A DNA stretch of 64,000 bases from Oegoconia quadripuncta (GCA_949316235.1 OX438751.1:23589885-23653884), one strand, 5' to 3'. Shown: positions 10,030-20,644, numbered from the stretch's first letter. Numbers and translations: made by a program. Notes: generated by a model from the sequence alone, not told the origin.

Positions 10030-10265
10030 TATTGAAATCATAAAATATTTCGAAGCATCTAGTCGACGTCGGTAAATGTCTTGTCGTACCAAGAGGTTAA
10101 ATCGAGGGCGGAAAGCCTCTGCTTGTCTGCTGCTTGGTGGAGTGACCATGTCTCTCTAGACATGGTCACTCCACCGACAACAGCATAGCTCTTTAATTGA
10201 AGAAGAAGAGTCGATGTCACGGGTGAATCGACAGCTATAGTTATTTGCTCAACGTCAAAGTAACT
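10030..10265 (-). repeat. Repeat O with internal hairpin
   Basis: On the minus strand the part CTTCTTCAATTAAAGAGCTA ... GTCGGTGGAGTGACCATG resembles 49390-49440 (TTCTTCAATTTAAGAGCTTT ... GTCGGTGGAGTAATGACC). Both copies adjoin a SINE-A head. A minus frame crosses it (VDSPVTSTLLLQLKSYAVV) but continues into SINE-A, so coding is doubtful. An 18-bp perfect hairpin lies at 10136-10175. Confidence 0.45.
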
Positions 10266-10597
10266 CCGCCTCCGTGGCTCAATATAAACAACATTGGGTT
10301 TACGATTCGGAGGTCGCGAGTTCGATCCCCAGCGGGGTACATCTTTAAGTACTCGGTTTGGTTGATGGTAGAGCATTTTAAATGTCGGGGTGGCTGACTA
10401 CCACCATCTTATCTAAATCTGCCTCCAAGCAGTAAATATTAATAGCATTGTTGAGTTTCGGTTGTCAGAGATAAGATAGCTAGACCCCCAAATGTGTTGG
10501 TGTTTCCGGGTCAGTACGCTTCCACTTTCGACCTCATCTTCACTTAACATCAGGTGTGATTGAGGTCAAGTACCAACCCGTTGTGCATAAAAGAAAA
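10266..10597 (+). mobile_element. SINE-A, full length
   Basis: It runs from head CCGCCTCCGTGGCTC through B box GTTCGATCCCC (near 10320) to tail CAGGTGTGATTGAGGTCAAG and an interrupted A-run. Its 3' end abuts element H/I exactly as in the 58-kb copy, so the two were probably duplicated together. Confidence 0.93.
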
Positions 10598-11290
10598 ACT
10601 GCATTTAACAAGGAAATGCTGGCATAGTTCCATGCCTCGGCGTCTTAATTTGTGTACATTTGTTATGATTAAGTATTATCTGACTGCCCCAGGAATGAGG
10701 GTATTGTTTTTCGATTGTATGTATGTAATTTTTTTTCTATCTCCTGTAGCCTAAACGGCTTGTCCGATTTTGAAGTACAAGGTGTCGTTCGATTCTTGAT
10801 CTCCAGAGAGTCATAGGATACGCCAAATACAAAATGTGTTCTCGAGTTTTTTGTTTTTTAAATATTTAAATTTTTTTTTTTATCCGCAACGGGTTAGCAC
10901 TTGACCTCAATCACACCTGATGTTAAGTGAAGATGAGGCCGAAGGTGGTAGCGTACTGACCCGGATACCCCATCTTATTTGGGGGACTGGCTATCTTATC
11001 TCTGACAACCGGAACTCAACTATGCTATTAACGTTGCTGTTTGGCGGCAGATTTAGATAAGATGGTGGTAGCTAGCCAGGCGGATTTAAATAGTTATTAA
11101 GTATTTAAAATCAAACCCGACAGCATATTTTGTATTATGCGGACGCCATGTTGAATTTTTTATCATAAATGTATCCCATGACACTCCGGGTACCAAGACG
11201 AATCTAACAACACCATGCATTTCAAAATTGGTCAAGCCATTTAAGCTAAAGGATGTGCCAAAGGGACGGGCATACATACACTCGAAAAAT
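10598..11290 (+). mobile_element. H/I inverted-repeat element, copy 1, with SINE-A inside
   Basis: Segment H (10625-10870, plus) and segment I (11088-11290, complement) are related in inverted orientation: H has GTAGCCTAAACGGCTTGTCC and I, read on the minus strand, has TTAGCTTAAATGGCTTGACC. They look like long, diverged terminal inverted repeats of one element. Copy 2 is at 56.82-57.99 kb in reverse, with a longer interior. No transposase is seen. Confidence 0.6.
10871..11090 (-). mobile_element. SINE-A, 5'-truncated
   Basis: Poly-T (complement of the A-tail), CACCTGATGTTAAGTGAAG and the core to GCTAGCCAGGCGG are present; the tRNA-like head is missing. It lies between H and I. Confidence 0.9.
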
Positions 11291-11356
11291 ATTACCCTTC
11301 CTTCCTAAATAGTTATATTAAGTTAGTGTAGAGGTCTGTAAATACGCAGTTAAACG

Positions 11357-11973
11357 TAGGTCACACTAAAAGTTTTGCGTAACTTAAAAAAACAACATGT
11401 TATAACCAAAATATTATGTTTATTGCTTTTCAAAATACTCTCCTTTACATTTAAAAAAATTTTTCATGCGATCGAACCATTTTTTAAAACAGGAGGACCA
11501 CAGATCTGAAGGCGTGTTTTCTATGTGCTGATTGAACGCTATCACTGCCTCTTCGGAGTTGGTAAAAGTGAAACCTCTCATCAAATCTTTGATTTTGGGG
11601 AAAATACAGAAATCACAGGGTGCTAAGTCGGGGCTATGTGCAGGATGAGTGACGAGTTGTACTTTTTCGGAAGCTGAAAATCACTTTGTTTTGTTGGCCG
11701 TGTGTGAAGAAGTGTTGTCATGATGTAGGAGAACGCGGCTTTTTGGTCGTCTTTCGCGAACTTTTTCTAATGCCATGGGTAAACAAAAGGTAGAATACCA
11801 CTCGGCATTAACACTCTTTTGATCTTCAAGTGGAATTGTGTAGATGGGACCCGTAGCTGAGAAAAAAAAAATGCGTTCAATTAATTTTGCAAGTCGTTTC
11901 AAAAAATATAACATTCGAAATTCAAATAGTTCCGATTAGCTAGAAGTACAAAACTTTTAGTGCGCCCCATGTA
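11357..11973 (-). mobile_element. mariner-family transposon, internally deleted
   Basis: About 615 bp is bounded by inverted repeats containing CACTAAAAGTTTTG (11363-11376) and its complement CAAAACTTTTAGTG (11949-11962), with TA dinucleotides just outside. Full-length mariners are about 1.3 kb, so over half is missing, including the N-terminal DNA-binding region. It cannot be autonomous. Confidence 0.85.
11420..11914 (-). pseudogene. mariner transposase remnant (DD34D type)
   Basis: The minus frame keeps the second and third catalytic aspartates. LLHHDNTSSHTA holds the second D, and HSPDLAPCDFCIFPKIK holds the third, with 34 positions between them, the canonical mariner DD34D spacing. Upstream is GPIYTIPLEDQKSVNAEWY, matching the usual region before the second D. 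A TGA stop at 11681-11683 falls between the two motifs in the same frame. The first D and the N-terminal helix-turn-helix region are absent. The C-terminal end (KWFDRMKNFFKCKGEYFEKQ) is intact to its stop at 11420. It is inactive. Confidence 0.88.
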
Positions 11974-11974
11974 T

Positions 11975-12460
11975 TTTATCTGTAAATAAATATATTTAAC
12001 CTGTGGGGATATGATTATTTTTTAGATGAGGTAATACCTAGTTAGGATTACAAAAGAACCATAAAAATTATTATATATTCAAACATAATACCGTGAGAAA
12101 CTAAATAACTTTCCTAAACGAGATCCCTATATTGAAACCTTGACACGATTCAAAAAAGGTATTAGAGTGGAAACATTAACTGATGCGATTTCAATCTTAC
12201 AGTTAGATAAATGTATTATAATTTATTTACAAACATAATTAAAGTTTGTATTCTGCTAAGCATTAGGGTCATAACCCACTGTCTCCACTGCATTATCACA
12301 TGGCTATACAATATTGTTTATCTATTGTATAGCACCCTTTACTATTCTTGCATTAGCCTCTCTTGTCTTATTGTGGGCTGATATAAAAGAAAACTGAATA
12401 CAATTTGTAATTGCCTGTTATAATCTACATTCAATTTTGATAGTATTCTTCTTTCTGAAT
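11975..12460. other. Unassigned AT-rich sequence
   Basis: I recognise nothing in this stretch. Confidence 0.4.
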
Positions 12461-12462
12461 GT

Positions 12463-12682
12463 ACAATACAATACAAATACACTTTATTGCACAACAGAAA
12501 AGAAAATACAGTTTCAGAAAAGTGGTAAGAATAGTAGTAGGTAGGCTTTTAGTGATGAGACGGCCTAATTGTGTTCTATTGTTATCATCAAAAATTATTG
12601 TAAATTATTTTGCGCAATGAAGAGTATTTGTATTGTATTGTATTGCATTGCATTGCATTGCATTGTATTATATTGTATTGCT
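12463..12682. mobile_element. Two CR1-like LINE tails, tail to head in opposite orientation
   Basis: 12463-12543 is the complement of the tail seen at 3300-3388 (CACTTTATTGCACAACAG). 12544-12682 reads plus (TTTTAGTGATGAGACGGCC, then GTATTTG and (TATTG/CATTG)n). The arrangement may be a 5' inversion of one insertion or two separate ones. Confidence 0.6.
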
Positions 12683-12717
12683 GCCTTTTAACACCTGACG
12701 AAAAAAGAGGGGACTTC

Positions 12718-12768
12718 CGATTCGTAAATCGTATATTGTATACATTAAGCTACGGAGGCGGTTAAAGC
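12718..12768 (-). mobile_element. SINE-A head scrap
   Basis: Only the tRNA-like head is left (CATTAAGCTACGGAGGCGG is the complement of the 5' end). It is strongly diverged. Confidence 0.55.
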
Positions 12769-12881
12769 CTTCTCTGTAAGAATAAATGTAATGTTTTATA
12801 AATATCATTAATAGCAGTCAAAGGATCGTAATCACACTGTTATGCACTAAAGTTTGTTTCTGTTTTTAAGTGAGTTCACAG

Positions 12882-12975
12882 GAAATTTGGGCGGCGGTGA
12901 TTACTTTCCATCAGGTGACCCGCATGCTCGTTTGCCGCTCTCTCATATAAAAAAAAAAAAAAAAAAAAAAAAAAA
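12882..12975 (+). mobile_element. Family-T LINE 3' end
   Basis: GGCGGTGATTACTTTCCATC, GACCCGCATGCTCGTTTGCC and a run of about 28 A match the end of the LINE at 62.1 kb. Only the last ~90 bp are present. Confidence 0.8.
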
Positions 12976-13279
12976 TGTTTTCTAACTTTATATATTTGTG
13001 TATTTTTTTAATTATGTATTTTGTTTCTTAAAAATTGAAAATCCTCTAAAAACTATGATAACATAGGGATACACCAAAAGTTTGTTAAAAGTTAAATATT
13101 TTCGAAACGCCTTACCCGATTTTCATCAAACATGGCTATGAATCTGTCCCCTCGTTTAGTCTAGAATTAAAAAAAATCGCTATTACTGAAATACGCCCGG
13201 ACAAAACTGGACACACACACAACACCGTCAAATACATAACACCCCTCTTTTTTCGTCAGGGGTTAAAAGGCAGCAATTC

Positions 13280-14120
13280 CAGATACGGTTCGTATTGTAA
13301 GGAGGTTCCTCTCTCTGGAACCTGGAATAGCCTGGGCGTCAGCATATTACTTTATCTTGTAATATATTTAATGTTTACTATAAACTATTTAAAAATGTAA
13401 AAAAAGTAATTAAATAATACCACGTTTTTATCACGTCTCTATAAAAAGCATTACAAATCAATTAGTGACAATATTTTTCAGTGAAAAACAACTTTGGCTT
13501 ACAATTACTCTCTTCAACTGTTTCAAGTGTCATTAGACTACACTTAACTTACAAGTTAAGACATTAATTGTACAATTATTTCTAGCTATTGTATTAAAAC
13601 GAACGGTAGTTAGTTTCTTTGTAACCCACATTCGGTGAGTGGCACGTGGGTACCACAAAAGGACCACTTGGTCCACTCATTACGATTTAATGGTCTATAC
13701 GTTTAAAAAAGAATCTTGACGTGCGCTCTGCTGGCAAACTTAAATTTGCTGTTGACGCTAATGAAAATGACCCCATTGAGTTTGAAGATAGAAGATATTC
13801 GTTGAATTGTATAAACTTGTTTGTGGAGTGATGAAAGATTCGTTATTTAAATTCGACGGTTAAAGTGTCAGATAAATTGTCGACCTCGAATCGGTTGTTC
13901 GGATTCACTGTAATTACTCCTGCTGTTTGTTTGGATGGTATTTTAATTTGAAATTTCGTCATTCTCAAGTACATTGTGACAGGTTTTGTCTTCGTACGCT
14001 ATTGGAGAATGAACTTTACTTTGGACAATTTAAAAAATGTCGCCATCAGCCTCACAGTGACTGGGGCACAGCTTCCTATCCCTACAGAAGGTACGGCCAG
14101 TGATTCACCATATAAAAGTA
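13280..14120. other. Unassigned sequence
   Basis: I recognise nothing. The frame at 13976-14161 has no motif and runs into SINE-D. Confidence 0.4.
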
Positions 14121-14123
14121 TAC

Positions 14124-14545
14124 ATCAATCACTCGCATTCACTTTCGATTACCGAAGTTAAGCATATCTGACGCTGTCAGTCCTTGGATGGGTGACCTTT
14201 AGTGTCATTTTAAGTATAATGTACGTGCGTTTCCATGCTTAAAAACACTGACTGTCAAGTGGCTAGTCTGATTCAAATCCACCAATCCGCACTGAGCCCG
14301 CATGGTAAATTATATATAAACCATACCTGGTGGCGGGTTCGAATCCCGCTAGGGGCATGTAGTTTATCAACCGTCTGGCATCCACAACACAAGTCAATAG
14401 TTGCTTACTGTGGAATTAGATGGCATTGTGTGTATGTCCAAGGATATTTACTATTTATTATTATACCCCCTCCCGGTGAGAGGAAGCAGTAACCCAACAG
14501 TGGTGACGTATAAGGTTGTTTATGATAGCATAAGCGAACAAATAT
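14124..14545 (+). mobile_element. 5S-rRNA-derived SINE-D interrupted by SINE-C
   Basis: The 5S-like promoter segment is visible: GAAGTTAAGCATATCTGACG, then GTCAGTCCTTGGATGGGTGA, matching the internal control region of 5S rRNA. The 3' half (CCAATCCGCACTGAGCCCGC, GTGAGAGGAAGCAGTAACCC, CAACAGTGG) resembles RTE LINE tails. A SINE-C fragment splits that 3' half. Confidence 0.85.
14328..14468 (+). mobile_element. SINE-C, internally deleted
   Basis: GCGGGTTCGAATCCCGCTAG (B box) is followed directly by TAGTTTATCAACCGTCTGGC and the C tail to (TATT)n. The head and part of the body are missing. It sits inside SINE-D. Confidence 0.8.
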
Positions 14546-14563
14546 ATTTAACTATTAATTCTC

Positions 14564-14851
14564 GTATAATTTATCATCATCAGTCCGTAAACAACCCTCT
14601 GCAGGGATATAGAGCACCCCTCATATTGAGGGGGTATATCGCATGTCTTCGATTTTTTTTTTATTTCTCAAGCATGTACGTTTCCTCACGATGTTTTCCT
14701 TCACCGTTTAACCGTTTAAATGCACATAAGTAATTAAATTAAATTTAAAAACCCATTTTGTACATTGCCTGCCTGGGGATCGAACCTGGATCTCCCAAAT
14801 TGGGAGACTGTATCTCCTCCACTGAGCCACCGACGCCGACGTATAATTTAT
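14564..14851 (-). mobile_element. SINE-L: tRNA head with RTE-like tail, 11-bp TSD
   Basis: GTATAATTTAT at 14564-14574 and 14841-14851 brackets the element. On the minus strand the tRNA-like head (GCGTCGGTGGCTCAGTGG, B box GTTCGATCCCC) leads into an RTE-like tail (ACATCGTGAGGAAAC, CCCTGCAGAG) ending in GATGATGAT. A second head is at 62.37 kb. Confidence 0.88.
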
Positions 14852-15285
14852 ACAATTCCAATGTTATAATTTTTATTCTAGCTGCGATATATTAGTATTT
14901 ACAAATATTTATTCTCATTATGCCGCCTTGGAAATGTATATCGACGGGTATATCCGCTAGCACTTTCTCAAAGCGGCATGCAAGTTAGAAATAAAAGAAA
15001 CATCAATAGAGGCCCGCTGCAGATGCCATTGTACGAGGCGGGAACCAGTTTAATCCCAGCCAGACATACCGACGCCGGACCTTGGTGTAGACTGTAGATG
15101 TGTTTTTTCCTCAATAATTATGATCTCTACAACCGAATCGACCCCAATATCGCTTTTCTGACATCAACACATAATTGACAATTAATTAGTTTCATATTGT
15201 GACAACATACATTATTATATTATATTTAAGTAATAACCTAACTAATGCTAACCTAGTTTATTAAATATTTGCACGCTAGATTTTA
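14852..15285. other. Unassigned sequence
   Basis: I recognise nothing except a weak B-box-like stretch near 15040. Confidence 0.35.
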
Positions 15286-15390
15286 AGTAGATTTTGAATG
15301 GGACTTCTGTTATGTGTCATCCTATCTTGTACCCAAAATCAAGCAAATAAATTATTTCATTTCATTTTTTTTTTTTTTTTTTTTTTTTTT
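15286..15390 (+). mobile_element. Retroelement tail with poly-T run
   Basis: AAGCAAATAAATTATTTCAT then a run of about 25 T and AATTAG looks like a LINE 3' UTR end with a simple-repeat tail. No family is assigned. Confidence 0.4.
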
Positions 15391-15819
15391 AATTAGAATG
15401 GGATCGCTCTTGACCTTAATCTGGACTAATGTCGAGATAAGGTCTACGATGGATTTCATTTGCCTCATAAATACTTTTGCATGTTTAGGTTCGTTTCTTT
15501 CGTTTTCAATTTTAAATAAACTTAGTAAACAAATGTCTTAAGTAGTGTGACTAAAATCAGTTATTTTGATTTTTATTGTTGGATAATACAGAATCATAAC
15601 AATGTATAAGTTAAAATTATATTACAGTTCTTTTAAAATAATTCGGTGGAAAATCACTATTAAATAATAACCATCATACAATCTATAGGTAAACATAATA
15701 AGTAAGTAGTAAAAGGCAAACTAAATAATAATAATAATTTGGACAATAATGTTACAAATAATATAAATTGGTTAAGTAATTCAATCAAATAGAAATAGTC
15801 AAAAATAAAAATTAATTTG

Positions 15820-16013
15820 TTTTTTTTTATGCACAACGGGTTGGTACTTGACCTCAATCACACCTGATGTTAAGTGAAGAGGAGGCGGACATTTAAAATG
15901 TCCTACCACCAACCAAACCGAGTACTTAAAGCATGTACCCCGCTGGGTATCGAACCCGCGACCTCCGAATCGTAAACCCAATGTTGTTGACATTGAGCCA
16001 CGGATGCGGTTAA
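15820..16013 (-). mobile_element. SINE-A with internal deletion
   Basis: Tail and head are joined at GTGAAGAGGAGGCGGACAT, losing the central ~120 bp. The GAGG at the junction occurs on both sides of the lost part in full copies, suggesting microhomology-mediated loss. Confidence 0.88.
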
Positions 16014-16193
16014 AACATACAACAAAATAGAACATAACGAATTCAGTAATAATCAAAGTCACCAGATAGTTCAATGACCAAAGTCAACAGATAATCCAAT
16101 AAAAAAAATCATGTCAAATATTTGTTAATGACAAATAGGTATCTGATATGATTGATAGTGCGAAAGGATTGGTGTGGTATGCAGACATGACCA

Positions 16194-16380
<187 letters not shown>

Positions 16381-16394
16381 ATGAGTGTAAACCA

Positions 16395-16614
16395 TGAGAA
16401 ATTTATTTGGAGCTTATATTTTCTGCAATTTTTTTTATTTATTTAATTTAATGAAGTAAATTATGTGGAATAGACGATAAACGTGACCGTAAAATGACAC
16501 AAGGCTTTATACGATGATGGTTTTGAAAAAAAAAATTAAACTACAAATGCCAATACCTATTTCACTTACCTTATATACCCTATTTTTTTTCCTTCCGATA
16601 AAAAAGTCATCCGG
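16395..16614 (+). mobile_element. MITE-M, right half
   Basis: GAAATTTATTTGG through ACGATGATGGTTTTGAAAA to the terminal TCATCCGG (16607-16614) and TA matches the copies at 51.08-51.30 kb and 61.14-61.70 kb. The left half is not seen; the microsatellite lies in its place. Confidence 0.8.
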
Positions 16615-16615
16615 T

Positions 16616-16904
16616 ATATGAAAAAGTACTCGACGTTCTGACAGAAGTTAGCGAAATTTATTTTCTCATATTGGCTTTCATTAGCGTTGTTGTAGCCCAG
16701 TATACTTCTAACGTTATCGATGACTATCTAAAGGTAATCAAGATCTACAAAGTCCATGATAATACAAACAAACGGCGTTTCATCGCCCTCAATACAGAAA
16801 TCAGTGAAGAAATTACACATCTCATTGTCGAAGCTCGAGTACGTTCGGAAGCTCTCCTCGCCTTCCATTGTCGGCCCTGCAAAACCGCTGCATCATTTTA
16901 ATCA
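16616..16904 (+). other. Unassigned 76-codon open frame
   Basis: 16671-16901 is open from a TTG and fairly even in codon use, but has no motif I recognise. It could be an eroded coding fragment or chance. Confidence 0.25.
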
Positions 16905-17640
16905 AATTTCTTATAGGTTATTTATCATTCCCCCTCTTACGTTCAGAAATCATTTTTAAAATAAACACAAAGAATGTGTTCAGAAGAATGCGTTACAAAA
17001 ATATGTAAAGGATTTAAAGCGGTCGTTTTTAACAGGTGTACGTTTCTTGGTCTTACCGCTTTTTGAATGTGTTCCTCGTGTACTGCCATAAGCGTTCATT
17101 TCGTTTGGCTCGACTATGTCTCTATGTTTATGTATATAGAGCACAAATTTGATTGTTCTCATTTATGGACTTCGGTTCATTGTGATAGTTGGGGCTGTCC
17201 AAACTGAGGCTTATTCAATGAACTTTTTTTGTTTCCTACTTAATGCTATTTTGTTTTTATTTGTTAGTTACATATGTTTTTTTCTATGAGGACGCCGCAT
17301 TCCGTTTGATTAATATACACTATCTGTAGTTAGATTGATCGTATCTCAATAAAAAGGGTGTTTTGAAATTTCTTAATAGACGGCTCCATTTGTTGTTTTT
17401 CTTTAAGTTCTTTGGGTAATTAAAAGTATTCGTTGTGGTCCTTTTCGTTCGTGTCTTAACTTTATTGTCAGTTATCATAATTGTAACTGTTTTTATAGTG
17501 TTCTGTAGTTGCCTGAATCATCTCATGACCTATCATCCAACGGTGATGATGATTAATCACGTTCACTATTTAGAAGAGTGAGAGAGAGAGCATACTCAAT
17601 TTTCTAAATACTTTATTTTATTAGTAAATAGGGCGGTTTG
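16905..17640. other. Unassigned sequence
   Basis: No feature is recognised apart from a short GA-rich run near 17580. Confidence 0.4.
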
Positions 17641-17649
17641 AATATCTGA

Positions 17650-17827
17650 TATTAGCTACCACAATCTTATCTAAATCTGCTGCCAAGTAATATGTTGATA
17701 GCATTTTTGTGTTCCAGCTGTTTGAGATAAGATAGTCAACTCCCACTTAAGTTGGGGATTCTATCTTCGGCTTCATCTTTACTTAACATCAGATATGATT
17801 GATATCATCGCTAACCCGTTGGGCATA
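17650..17827 (+). mobile_element. SINE-A, old, 5'-truncated
   Basis: TAGCTACCACAATCTTATCT, GAGATAAGATAGTCAAC and CATCAGATATGATTGATATC match the core and tail with many substitutions. The head is missing. Confidence 0.75.
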
Positions 17828-17829
17828 AA

Positions 17830-20185
17830 TATCACTAGTACCTACCTACGTATAAACTTTAAAATTCTATAATGATTTGAGATTTAAAATAGCAATATAG
17901 AGTAGGAAATAGCCACTTAGCAGTGTAAAAGAAGCCGCCACTTGAATAACAATTTCAAAAACGGAAATATCATATCATATCCTATAACTATTATATTCTC
18001 AAGTATCTACCAAAAAATACCCCACTTGCGTGCGCAAGAGTGGATTTGCGCAAAGCATCGACGACGTATCAATAACACTGAACAACCGAACTGCAAAAAA
18101 TACAAAATAAAGTAAATTCACTATTACATCTAACAATACATTATTTTATTTTAATAATAACTCATATTTATCTAAAACCGTGTCTAATATCTAACATTGA
18201 GAAGAATAGAAGTCACCTTAAAACTGAAGGATTACAGTTCAAATTACTATAAGCGGGCGTATGTCGAGTTACTTCTAAATCATTAAGCATGGTACACACA
18301 CGCGGATAAATGACGGCAAGTTTACTGCCGCCCCATTAACCGCATCGAATCGTAAGTTTGCACAACAATTGCTGCTCTTTACTCGAATCTCGATTTTTTC
18401 GCTCGATTTTTAACGCGTTCATTGTATTCACTGAGATTATGTTTCGTGTACCAAGCTTTGTGTTTGCTGGTGTGGAAATTTCATTAGTTTTGTGCAGATG
18501 GCCTCTAATAGCACAATTTACGTGATTATTATAAATCATTGTGCTATTATTGGGTAGAGCTACAGTTTTCGTAAAATTGTTCTATAGAACTAATCATAAT
18601 CTATCAGACGTACGATTTTAAAGATTTCTTAAGTTCGCAAAAAAAGTTTTGTCAAATAAGACAACAAAATATATTGAGACAATAATTCATAACAAAACAC
18701 ATAAAACCTTTTAAGTTACTCCAACGGCTACAACAAAAGGGTCAAGAGCAGATATTCATATGAATTCTGGCCGATTACCGGACACAAACGGTGACATCAA
18801 AAAAACCCTTTTTCGAGTGTTAATGCCGTGACAAATACCAAATTTATGCGGCTGTGGTGGCTGCGAGCCTCCCCGCTGCGCGTGCGCTACGGCTTAGGAG
18901 CATCGCACACTAGCTGACCTTTAGAATCTGTTACGAAACTATGACGCAATAAAGATATCTGATTTTCTGGCACTGGCTAATGAAATGGAATATACGTACC
19001 TATTGAAATTTGCAGAGAAAATTGATCAACGTGAAGCAGCTTAGCAGTGAGTAATTTCAAACCTCAAATACATCTAACGTTAAGTAAAGATTATTATGAA
19101 GCTGCCGTTCATACAGAACCTGTAATTTATTGAGTGAATTGACTATCTTACTTTAATATGCCAAATGTTAATCACAGTAATATTTAGTACTTATTTATAA
19201 AACTCTGTTTGAGACCAGAGTAATAAAATCCAATAATGTTTTCCTGAACTCGCTTCTTACATAGTGCAGTTATTGAACAAGTAAGGGTTATCATCGGATG
19301 TTCGTCATCACTCATGAGAGATGAGCATAAACTGCCTGCCTACGTAACGTCAGGACCTTCTTAAATGAGAAAGTCAAATTCATTACAAAATTAAATAAAT
19401 TAAACGATTGAATTTTCCTTACCTTTCAAAATATACAGAATTTCAGACTTGACAGACGACGAGGGCCGTTGACACGTGCAAGTCTATAGATGTTTTAGGA
19501 TCCCCACAGAAGAAGCAGATATGGTTGAATTCTTTTACGTTCCGAAAACTGCACGGCACCGATGTGTTACATCTCTACCAAAATAACTAAAAGCAGAAGT
19601 TGTTATTTACGTGACGTTTACAGATTCAATTGGAGTGCAACAAGTGACAGGACCAGTCAATAGCTAATTCCAAGTTTTGCCATCTGTTTCGATTATCCTG
19701 ATATGCTGACCCTCCTTGCCTGGTATTCGAACTTCATGCTTAGAAGTTGTGTGGTGAATGATTACCAGTGTAATACCATGCTCACTTATTTTATGTATTT
19801 CAAGTTAGTAAACATTCGATATTCTTTGGAGGATTTTTTTTTACCAGTGTAGTTGCTCCTTTACATCATGATATCAAATATACATTTTTAACGCCTCGTC
19901 CTATAATGATATGGTTGGGATTACATATAATGGTGGGTAGACAAGGACATATTAGTAAGTTGCTCTTTGAGCGGGACAGGTGACGTCAGGGGACAACAGT
20001 AGCGTCTTCCAGCTGGACTCGGTTTGCTGAAAACCTGATTTTGCTCGAAACAAGAAATTGTCATATTCAAAAGTTGAATCAAGTTCTGTTACTATATTAA
20101 AACTAATTTCTGATAATGTACGGTGCAGAAGTAATTTCATTCTATTGAAAGTAATAGTTGGACATAAGATATGGCCTCTCCCATG
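17830..20185. other. Unassigned stretch; small GC-rich island at 18846-18917
   Basis: No repeat family or gene was recognised. An isolated GC-rich stretch holds an ATG frame of 23 codons (MRLWWLRASPLRVRYGLGAS), too short to call. Confidence 0.35.
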
Positions 20186-20189
20186 GCCC

Positions 20190-20362
20190 GACTTGAATCG
20201 TTTTGATCACTTTAAACACACGGACTGTCAGGTGGCCGCTAATCTAACTTAAATTCACCAATCCGCACTGGACTCGCATGGTGGATAACTTCTCCTAGTG
20301 ATAGGAAGCTGTGCCCTAACAGTGGGGACGTATAGGTAAGGCCGTTAATGATGTTGATGATC
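20190..20362 (+). mobile_element. SINE-D 3' half
   Basis: GACTGTCAGGTGGCCGC, CCAATCCGCACTGGACTCGC and AGCTGTGCCCTAACAGTGGG ending in GATGTTGATGAT match the SINE-D 3' half. The 5S-like head is absent. Confidence 0.7.
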
Positions 20363-20489
20363 GTTTTCATAACAGCCGTAAGTTTGTATTTGGGCAAAGC
20401 TTCGAGCTTCCATATAAAAATGAGGTAAGTGTGGTCTCCTATTACCAAATTCTAACTAGGAAATCCATTTCTACTTATCAGCAAGTTTT

Positions 20490-20640
20490 CTCAAGGAACC
20501 ATTGTAAAATTTCACTGATAAGCTTTTGACTTACTTTTACAAACTACCAGACCATTTAGTATTGGAAGTGGAAAGAATTTCAGTTACAGTTCCTTGGAGA
20601 TAATTGTTGGTAAACATGAGTGGCTTCACCTATTAACACG
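20490..20640. repeat. Diverged copy of palindromic repeat G
   Basis: AAGGAACCATTGTAAAATTT at the left and GTTCCTTGGAGATAATTG ... GTGGCTTCACCTATTAAC at the right echo the two arms at 1.74-1.92 kb. Confidence 0.4.
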
Positions 20641-20644
20641 ATTT

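Larger units (their letters stand above)
12677..13276. mobile_element. 600-bp element with 36-bp inverted repeats (family J)
   Basis: Ends ATTGCTGCCTTTTAAC (12677-12712 arm) and GTTAAAAGGCAGCAAT (13242-13276 arm) are inverted copies that include CTGACGAAAAAAGAGGGG. The right part (13045-13260) is the widespread family-J sequence also at 33935, 48075 and 62440. The interior also holds a SINE-A head scrap and a family-T LINE tail. No transposase is seen. Confidence 0.6.

Noticed and set aside
10059..10376. 105-residue minus-strand protein
   Set aside because: Half of it is SINE-A; the other half is repeat O with a perfect hairpin. Only weak similarity to 49.4 kb supports coding.
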